Assembly (NCBI GenBank): GCA_030765065.1
Contig: CM060989.1
Coordinates: 62,448,001-62,512,000 of the forward strand
From: Deroplatys truncata
Lineage: Eukaryota > Arthropoda > Insecta > Mantodea > Mantidae
Direction: 5' to 3'
Length of the DNA: 64,000 nt
Part shown: in pieces, positions 1 through 9,300 of the stretch
How the letters are laid out: each line of letters begins with the position of its first letter
Position numbering within the stretch: the first letter of the stretch is position 1
Translations under genes and position numbers: made by a program
Notes under the pieces: generated by a model
The model's database searches: none
The model's input: the letters and a program-made list of their open reading frames with translations, nothing else
Told to the model about the DNA's origin: nothing

Positions 1-1
1 T

Positions 2-590
2 AAACTCATCTGGGTGCCGGGTCATAGTGGCATAGAGGAAAAAGAAAAAGCTGATGATCTTGCAAGACAAGGAGCACCTTTACAATTTATTGGGCCGAAG
101 CCTGCTCTAGAAACATCTCGATGTTTAGTAAGAGAGGCTATTAAGAACTGGTCCAAAGTAGAACATCATAAAACCTGACTTAAAACTCCAGGAAACAAAC
201 ACGGTAAACTATTTATTAGAAAACCATGTAAGAAAAGAGCTACTTAAATGTAGCAGACTTCAGCTGAGAACAATTATTGCATTTCTCACAGGACATGCTC
301 CTTTGAAAAAGCATCTTAAGACGATGGGAGTGTTTCAGGGTAACTTAGATTGCAGATTGTGCAAGTAAGAACCTGAAACAGCCCAGCACATTACGTGAGG
401 CCTTGGCTAACAGGAGGTATATTGCTCAATGTTTTTAGAACCAGAAGAATTTGAAACTAAATCTTTTACGAGACTGCATTCCTTGGTAAAGAGTGCAGGT
501 GTCGTGAAATGGTTTTAAAACAATACAGGGAGTACAATAAAGCCAAGGCTGAAATGAGTCCGGAGAAATGATGGAAATCTGTATTGGGCA
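2..590 (+). pseudogene. LINE 3' end: RNase H domain and C-terminal tail (degenerate)
   Basis: Frame 2 from the left edge reads WVPGHSGIEEKEKADDLAR, the last conserved block of the RNase H domain of R1/I/Jockey-group non-LTR retrotransposons, and stops near 178. Downstream, in other frames, come LQLRTIIAFLTGHAPLKKHL and then a tail ending KSAGVVKWF with TAA at 516-518. These match the cysteine-motif and tail region of the same ORF2 families. At least two frameshifts and several stops break the frame. The 5' part lies outside the window. Family rank is inferred from motif memory; being the dead 3' end of a LINE is well supported. Confidence 0.8.
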
Positions 591-727
591 AGACAAATGA
601 ATACCAGATTTTCGGTTTTTAATTATGCTTTTCATAGGCAGGCATATATGAAATTGTTCTAAATTTTTAGGGGTGGAGAATTCAGGGAGTCTCAAAACAT
701 GTATTTGTGGTGAAATATCGATATTAA

Positions 728-1624
728 TTACTTTCTCTACTACGTATAGTAAGTAGAGGAAGTATTGTATTCCACCCAAAAATTCGATACCGAGATTTAA
801 CCGGAAATACGTGTTTTGAGACCCCCTGAATCCAAAAAAAGCAGTTTTGGAAACATGTCCATGTGTGTGTCTGTCTGTGAACAGCATAACTCAGAAACGA
901 ACAGTCGGATAAACACCAAACTTGGTATTTAGGTTCAGTATCTTCCAGAGATGCGACACGAAGGTTTTCAAGAAAATCCCCCCACCCCAGATTACCCTTT
1001 ACATAGAACATTTTTCGAAAATTTTAATTTTCTCAAAAATGGCTTTAACGATTTTGATTAAAATATCGTATGTTTAAGATATTTTCATGACAAATAAAAT
1101 GTATATCTTGAATTTTCTGGGAATGTCTCCAAAAGTATTCTTCATTGTGAACGACTTTTGCATAACTGGTAAACCATAAGAGATAGACACCATTTTACTA
1201 CACAAAAAATGTAGATCGCGTTAAAATACATAATTTATGTCATATACATTTTTGTTGTTGAGTGAACCATTTTCGAGATATTACTTGTTTTTCCCTTAAA
1301 CTTTTCAATACTTATTTTCTCAAATGGGAATTCGTTATTCATTTTTTGTCTTGGATATGCAAAGAGTATTAATCTGTGGGAAAGGGAATGGTGCTGCACC
1401 TAGCAACCAGCTATTAAAAGATATATATGTGCTTAAAGGCTACTGTATTTTCAAATTGCCATTGTAAATATATATTCCCCTTACATCTACAAGAAAATTA
1501 GCAATAAGATAGAGTCTGCAAATGTTTATCTCGATTAACATGAAGTAGATGGAGAATGAGAGTTTGTATAAATAGTTTGTACAAGAGTAGAGAAAGTCAT
1601 GTGCGTGTAACACATCAGATTTTT
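728..1624 (-). mobile_element. HLR element, subfamily A, near full length
   Basis: It starts ACTTTCTCTACTACGTATAG and ends ..CACATCAGATTTTT, the two termini of the HLR family, here in reverse orientation. The middle segment is the A version (reading GTGCTGCACCTAGC), shared with the copies at 19790, 49240, 55362 and 62909. It carries the usual GT/CTGT tract near 860-880 and no coding capacity that I trust. Confidence 0.85.
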
Positions 1625-2083
1625 AGAGTAAGTTTTTGTCTACTGTTAGTTTACAAGTTATACAAAGTTCATTCTGTCATTAAAAATCTGTCATGTTTGC
1701 AATAAAGTGCTAAAAACAGGCGCTGATATACATACTTAACGAAACGGGATTGAAATTCGGTGGCATGACTACCCCATCCCCAGTTTTAGAAATTTTGGAA
1801 AGGTTATGTAGCGTATGACAGTATGGAAGAATAGGAATTTTCAATAATGAAAGAGTTATCATAATCGGTTAGTGGTTTTTGAGATTACTCCCCCCTCCCC
1901 CATATACACACAAATATCTCTCTTTGTTATAGTACTTAATTCTTTTCTTCTTCTCCCTCTTCTTCTTACCTTCCATACTGTATTTGATAGAAAAATTAGG
2001 AAGTATAGAAAAAACACTTTCAAATGTGTATATGAGATTTTGAATGTTGGCGGATATTAACAGAAAACCTGAGATGATACACT
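1625..2083. other. Unassigned AT-rich stretch
   Basis: There is a pyrimidine-rich patch at about 1886-1970 and weak similarity to HLR motifs near 1650-1680 (a TTTACAAGTTATAC-like piece). I see no gene. Confidence 0.4.
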
Positions 2084-2630
2084 TACATGAATTTCTCCAA
2101 TCCTTTATCTTTGTTGGAAAGATAGCGCGAAAGCTATCTTTCTATTTACTTCATTTTAATCGAGATAAACCTTTGCAGAAATTGCTACGTTACACGCTTC
2201 GTTATAGATGCAAGAAGAACAGCGATAGTCAAATATTTAAGAACTGGACGCTATATGCTGACCTTAAAATTCAATACTGTTTCCATGCAATCGCGAGAAA
2301 CAACTGAATGTTAATGCGACTTTAAGAGTAATGAAAAATCATTTATGAGGGATATTTTAGAAATCGCTTATGCCTCAAAAAATTATTTAAAATAAATTGT
2401 GTGTTTTAAAGAGATCTACATTGTTTGTGTAGTACGTTTTCGTCTATCGCTTAACGTCTACCAGTTATACAAGGTTATACAACATTCCTTCCGAATTGCC
2501 CCCTCCCTTAAATTCAGAAAGAATTCTTTAGTTAGAAATAAATCAGAATGGAGTAAAAGTTACGGTTTTATAAAAATCTTAAATATTTTAATGATGATTT
2601 TAAGTATAAAATCGTTATTTAGTAGTTAGC
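2084..2630 (+). repeat. HLR, old subfamily C, truncated
   Basis: It matches the older HLR subfamily (landmarks TTTTAATCGAGATAAACC, AGAACTGGACGCTATA, TTTACCAGTTATACAA). Both termini are missing. It lies just downstream (in gene sense) of the P450 stop codon. Confidence 0.65.
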
Positions 2631-2874
2631 AAATATACTTACATCATACTACAAATGATTAAGCTATTTATAGTCTAAACATTATGACCACTCTTTAAAA
2701 ACTAAACATACTATAAATTGAAATACAACCCGAAGATTGTCACTTTTAAGTTCAAGAAAAAAACAGTTTGATCCACTGCAGACAACTGGAGCACATTCAG
2801 AAGGTCTGATCACTACACTAGACTTAAAATTCCTCTCAGCACACTGGATAACACAAACTTCTTCCCGTTTCCAC

Positions 2875-3315
2875 CTAACCCACTGCAGAGATGCGTGGCG
2901 TAATTTGGATGTTGAACCCTGTGGAAGGTTTGAGCACTACGCCAGATTCCAGGTTCTTCTCGATGTCCTTCATGCCGCCAACGGTCTTGACCACCCTGTA
3001 TCGCCTCAACAGAGTAGACAGCAAGGTCTTTTCCTCCATGAGACCGAATTTGTAAGCCACGCACATGCGTCGTCCAGCTCCGAAAGGTATGTAGGCGTAA
3101 GGATGCCTTCCCACCGAGTTTTCCGGAGAAAAACGCTCCGGGTCGAACCGCTCGGGATCCGGGAAGTACTTGGGATTGCGATGACTGGCGTAACTGATGA
3201 TCATAGAATAGCAACCCGCCGGTAATATGTACCCATTACCCAGGTCTGTCTCCGTCTCGATCATCCGGAATAGGTACGGTATTGGAGGGTACAGCCTCAT
3301 GGCCTCCTTTATCAC
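2875..3315 (-). CDS. P450 coding exon 3 (residues 361-506)
   Basis: It begins VIKEAMRLYPPIP, continuing PYLEQ of exon 2 to form the K-helix. It carries PDPERF, the heme loop and the C-terminal beta region, ending PRISAVG with TAG at 2875-2877. I could not place a poly(A) signal with confidence downstream. Confidence 0.93.
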   Translation of the reverse strand: MIKEAMRLYPPIPYLFRMIETETDLGNGYILPAGCYSMIISYASHRNPKYFPDPERFDPERFSPENSVGRHPYAYIPFGAGRRMCVAYKFGLMEEKTLLSTLLRRYRVVKTVGGMKDIEKNLESGVVLKPSTGFNIQITPRISAVG

Positions 3316-6300
3316 CTGCAGGCAGAGTAAGAAAATGTGTTACATTCAAATAACTTTCTCTAACCACTATCGTTTATTTTTATAGCGCTTCTGCATGCTA
3401 TTCTTACGAAAGGCTGTTTTTCTGTCTACTTCATCTTAATCGAGATAAACCTTTAGAGAAACAGTCAGGTGATTAAATGTGAGTCGCTATATTCCGGCCT
3501 TGAAATTCCATACTCTTTCTATGACATCCGAAAAACAATTGGGTAGCGATAGCACTATTAAAAATAACGAAGTATTGAACATTTTATATCAATAATAACG
3601 GATATCTTGGAAATAGCTGAATAAAACATTATTTGAAATAAACTCTTTATTTTAAAGGATCTACATTGAGGCAGTATTTTAACACTTGAATAATTTCAAT
3701 TAAATTATATAATATATAAATTCAATAACAGCCCGCCTTGAAGCAATATGTATGTAATAATTTGTAAAATGTATGTAACAGTCATTGCATATGCTTATAT
3801 TATTGTAAACATGTTCAATAATGTTATGTGATAGCATTACGTAATTTAATAATGTAAGAGCTGTGAGAATAATAAGTTTAAAGTTTCTAACAATGAGGTA
3901 ACAATGAGGTAACCTTGAGGCAATAATGAGCTTGAGAGTTTGAATGCTAGTCATGATTAGGGCAACGATAATGTAAATTTTGTGACAGTTTAAAAATAGC
4001 CAATCAACAGCCAGAAAAAGCTTTAGTAAATGCAGGTATTCTATTGGACTAGGATTAGCCAATCAGAGACTTGAAATACAGAAAGTTAAAAGTTTATACG
4101 GTTGACATAAGTTCAGTTGCTGGCAGACCTTGATAGTAACCGGATGGAAGATGCGTTCTCTAGAGAAATATTACGTATTCGTGTGAGACTTAAAATAAGT
4201 AGGTATACTCAATAGAAAAGTGCAAGTATTAAATTAAAGAATCTCACAGCTCTTGATATCAGTGTAGTGCTATTTAATTTGTGTCAACGATTAATAAAAA
4301 GAAGTGAATTTAAACTTAAAATCTGTGTAAAGCCTACATTCTTGTTGCACCACGCCCTGATTAACAGAAACGTGTCTCTAAAGAAATACTGACACAGACG
4401 AGGCAAACATAAACATAAATAGTTAAAGAAGCAGTGTAATAAGCACAGTTAATATTTATTTTTAAACTTGGAGCGTAGCAAATAAAATACATCTTCAAAT
4501 AGGCTTTACATACGTAATAGTATATAACGTAACAAACAATCTTCTTCAAATTGACATTCATACGTAGAGCTAAATAAATAAACAACATATCTACTTCAAA
4601 TTGGCTTCCCAATTGTGAGGCTAATAAACTTAAACAACGTAAACTCGAAGAACAATATCTACTTCAAATTGGCGCCCAACGTGGGGCATAAAAAATAAAC
4701 AACCATTACTTTAAATTGGTTCCCAAACGTGGAGCAGAAAAACATCTTTCTCAAATTGGCTCCAATACGTGGGACAGTTAAACTACGTAAACTAAAGCAA
4801 ACTACCCTTCCTCAACATTTTTTGTGTAGTGCAGCACAAAGTTAATGTTTCCCAATTATACAAAATTCCTTTTGAATGAAGAGGACTTTACACTATTCCT
4901 AACAAATTCAAGATATGCATTTTATTTGTCATGTAAACATCTTAAATATACGGCATTTTAATCAAAATTGTTAGAACCATTTTCAGAAAATAAAAACTCT
5001 TGCATGCAAAGCGCAGTTGAAGGTGGGGGATTTTCTGGAAAATCTTTGTATCGCATCTTTGGTAGATACCCGACTTTTACAGCTGTGCTGTTCACACACA
5101 CTTTTTTTTCTTAAAAATCTTATGTGCTACATGCAAATGACTTTATCTTCTCTCCTTTATTAGTGTGTGTAAACACACTTACGAAAGTTTAATTTTCTAT
5201 TTAAAGTCTATTTAAAAGAAACACAATTCGAATCATTAATAACGGAAAACTAAGAATTGGCTGATGCCATATAAAAAGTTATTGGAAATAAATCGTGCGA
5301 TTTGAAGAGATATAATTTATGTAGTACGTTTCCGTCAATCCGTTAACGGATTCTTTTAGGCATTTTTTTAGAAAATCAAAAATTTGAAAATGTAAAGGCT
5401 AGTTTTGGGTGGGGGGATTTTCTTCAAAATCTTTGTTGCATCCTTGGAAGGCCTTGAATTTATATACCAAGTTTCATATTTAACCCACTTTTCCTTTTAT
5501 TTGTATGCTGTTCACAGATACACACGGATCTTTTCCTAAAAATGCTTTATACCTTCTCTACTACGTATTGCATTGCACCCAAAAAATTCGATACCGAGAT
5601 TTCACCAAACATACATGTTTTGAGGTGACTGAATCCAAATAAAGCATTTTTGGAAACATGTCAGTGTGTTTTTCTGTCTGTCTATCGGTCTGTCTGTGAA
5701 CAGCATTACTCAAAAACGAAAAGTTAGATAAACACCAAACTTGGGATTTGAGTTTAGTATCTTCCAAGGATGCGATATGAATATTTTCAAGAAAATTCCC
5801 CCACCCCATACTACCATTTACATGGAACATTTTTCATAAATCTTGATTTTCTCAAAAATGCTTCTAACGACTTTGATTAAAACGTCATATATTTAAGTAA
5901 TTTTAATTACAAATAAAATGTATATCTTGAATTTTCTGGGAATGTCCCCAAAAGTTCTCTTTTTTATGAATAGCTTTTCATAACTGGTAAACTGTAAGAA
6001 AGAGAAATGTTTTCTACACAAGAAATGCAAAGCTCGTTAAAACACACAATTTATGTCATATACTTTTTTGTGGATAGAACCATTTGTGAGATATTCCTTG
6101 TTATTTGTTTGAATTTCCCAACACTTATACTTTTTCTCAGATGGGATTCGTTATTCGTTTTTTATGTCCTGGACATACAAAGAGAATGGAATACTCCACA
6201 TAGCAACCAGCTCTTAAAATATTTGATTATCGCTTAAAGCCTACCAATTCCCCTTGCATCTACAAGAAAATTAGCAATAAGATTAACATGAAGCATATGG

Positions 6301-9300
6301 AGAATAAGCGTTTGTAGAAATAGTTTGTACAAGAGTAGAGAAAGTCGTGCGATATGGAATTTTTAGGCAGAATACAATACCTTCTCTACCTGCTAGGTAC
6401 TACGTAGTAGAGAAAGTAGGAATTGAGACCTCATTTCCACACCTACGACTATGTAACCTGCGTTCTCATACTCGCAGCTTATTCTGATGCTAAACGGAGA
6501 AAGTCTTCATTGAACTTGAGTTCCTTCCACAACACTATCTAAGTGATGAAACGTGCACAAGAGCATCTTGGTCTATAGTGAAGTAGCATGCAATCAAAAA
6601 AGCATTAACCGAAACCTTACGTAACTTCATTTACATGATTTTCTGTATTCACTCTTCTACAAACTATTCTTATTCTTATATCTACTTATTGTTAATACAG
6701 ATAAACCTTCATTGCACATTTATTATAGGTATAAAAAATTACAGTACTCTAAAGCCATAACTAGACTTTTAAAAAGTGGACCGCATGCGATGGCTGTGAA
6801 ATTACATTCTCTTTGCATGCCCACAAGAAAAAACGAATAGCAACTACCCAGTTGCAAAAAGTATAAGTTTTTGAAAATTAAAACCAATAACAAGGAATAT
6901 CTCAGAAATAGTAAACGGTACAACAAAACTTGACATAAATTGTGTGCTTTAACAGAATCAACATATTTTAAGTTACAAGATTTTGTCTCTCTTAAGGTTT
7001 ACCAGTTATATAAACGTCACTCAGAATAAATAAAGATCTTACCTGTTACATTCACACGACTTTGCTTATTAGTAGGTATACTTACAAATTATTCTCACGA
7101 AAGCTTATTTTCATATATACTTTATTTTAATCCACATATACCTTTGCATAAATAGCTCCATTTCATATTATGTTATAGATAGGAAGCGAAAAGCGACAGA
7201 AAAATGTATTATAACTGGATGCTATACGCTGGCCTTAAAATTCCAAACCCTTTTCAAGTTATCGCGAGAAACAGATGAACCACGACAGGACTTTAAAAGA
7301 ATGGGTAAGTATTGATCAACTCGAACCATTAATAACGAACTCCTTTGAAATAAATTGTGTTTTAAAGATATGTACATTGTTTCGTTTTCGTCTATTGTTT
7401 AACGCTTACCAGTTATGCAAGATTATTAAAAATTCCTTGCGAACGAAGAAAACTTCAAAGGCTATTCCCACAAGATTCGAGATATGCACTTTATTTGTTA
7501 TGTAAATATCTTTAATGTGTAGTATTTTAACCAAAATCGTTAGAACAATATTTTAGAAAATCAAGATTTTCGAAAAATGTTCCATGTAAAGGGTACCTGG
7601 GATTTGGGAATTTTCTTGAAAATCTTCGTGTCGTATCCTTGGAAGATACTGAGCTGAGATACCAAGTTTGATACTTATCGAACCGTTTTCTAAAAATGCT
7701 TTTTTTATTCAGGAGGTCTCAAAATGCGTATTTCGGGTGAAATCTCGGTATCGAATATTTGAATGGAATGTAATGTATTTATGCCTACTAGGATCGTAGT
7801 AGAGAAAGTAATAAGTTTGAGTAAGAATAGTTTGTACACCCACTAATAAACGATAGAGGCTGTAGAAAGACATGTGAATGTATCACATCAGATTTTTTAA
7901 AACATGGATCACTATATGATGACTCTAGAAATTCTCTTTGCATGACCATGAAAAAAACGAATTCCGACTTTCCATTTGCAAAAAGTATAAATCTTTGAAA
8001 ACTAAAACCAATAACAAAGAATATCTCAGAAATGGTTAACGCTAAGCAAAATTGACATAAATTCTTTGCTATAAAAAGATCTACATATTTTGTGTAGTAA
8101 GATCTTTTCAATCTCTTTACCAATTAAAGAAAAGTCATTTAGAATTTAAAAAATTCTATGTAAAGGGGTGTTTCGGATGATGGGGATATTTTTGAAAATC
8201 TTCGTGTCGCATCCTTAGAAGATGTCGAAGTTCCAGTCTCGAAAACCCATCTTACTGATGGAGTTGCCTAGAGAGGGCGATGAACGACCAAACAGCATTC
8301 TAGTGTCCACTGGAAATACTCTTTCCTTTGGGCAAGCATCTACGCCATCTGTCCGGCACCGCCATACACCACGAAACCTAGAAGCATACCTGAAAGATGA
8401 GAAGGAAATGGAATGAAAGGGAAATGTTTGAAAGCAAATCGGAGTAGATGAGAAACCACACCAGCATTCGCCTACCAACCAGGGAAAACTTTGAAAAACC
8501 CCAGGTTGAGGGGGATCGAACCCGTGATCTCCCGAATGTGAGGCTCACACATTACTGGGGCGCCATCTCGCTCCGTTAAGGTGTACTTAAGTGAAATTAT
8601 GTTATAAATAAATGCTATAAAACGAAATAATACTGGTATTGACAAGCATAAAATAATCCTAAAATAAGAAAAACAGGTTGGTATTGGGGTTAATAGAAAT
8701 CTAAAAGGAAAACTTAAAAAATGACTTAAGGCATGGAGATATACCTGTTCAAGGTAGGGCATGTGCGGAAGGTCTTCGCTTGTAACATCCCTCAAGAAAT
8801 CATCGCCAAAGACAGCCTTCTGCTCCTCGAACACCTTCTCCTGTATGTCCTGGTACTCGCCTAACAACGCCAGCACATACGAGGAAGAGGTAGCCGTGGT
8901 CTCCGAGCCCGCAGCCACTATGGTTACCACTTCGTCGTGGATCTCTTCAGGAGACAGCTGTTCATCCTCAATGAGCAGATCCAGAAGCGATAGCTGCCTC
9001 TTTCGGCGTCGAAGAGCCTCAGCATCCTCAAGCTCAGTCTTCACCCTGCCTTCCTTTCTGTACTGTTCCATCTTCTCTATTACTACCTGCCAATACAACG
9101 TCTCATTGAAATTTTCGTTACATTCACATAACTTTCGCTACCTAATATCGTTTATTTTTATGTAACTTCTACAAACTATTCTTACAACACCTTATTGATT
9201 TCTCTACTACGTATAGTCAGTAAGGGAAGTATTGTATTCCACCCAAAAATTCGATATCGAGATTTCATCGGAAATGCATGTTTTGAGACCCCCTGAATCC

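Larger units (their letters stand above)
3316..8744 (-). other. P450 intron 2
   Basis: This 5,429-bp intron has donor GTATAT and acceptor CTGCAG. It is swollen by LTR-1a, several HLR layers of different age and a SINE next to exon 2. Confidence 0.88.

Noticed and set aside
3667..4814. LTR-1 as a DNA transposon or MITE
   Set aside because: The terminal inverted repeat is only 5 bp with TG..CA ends. Target duplications are 4 bp of varied sequence, and PBS cores and poly(A)-type signals are present. All fit an LTR better.
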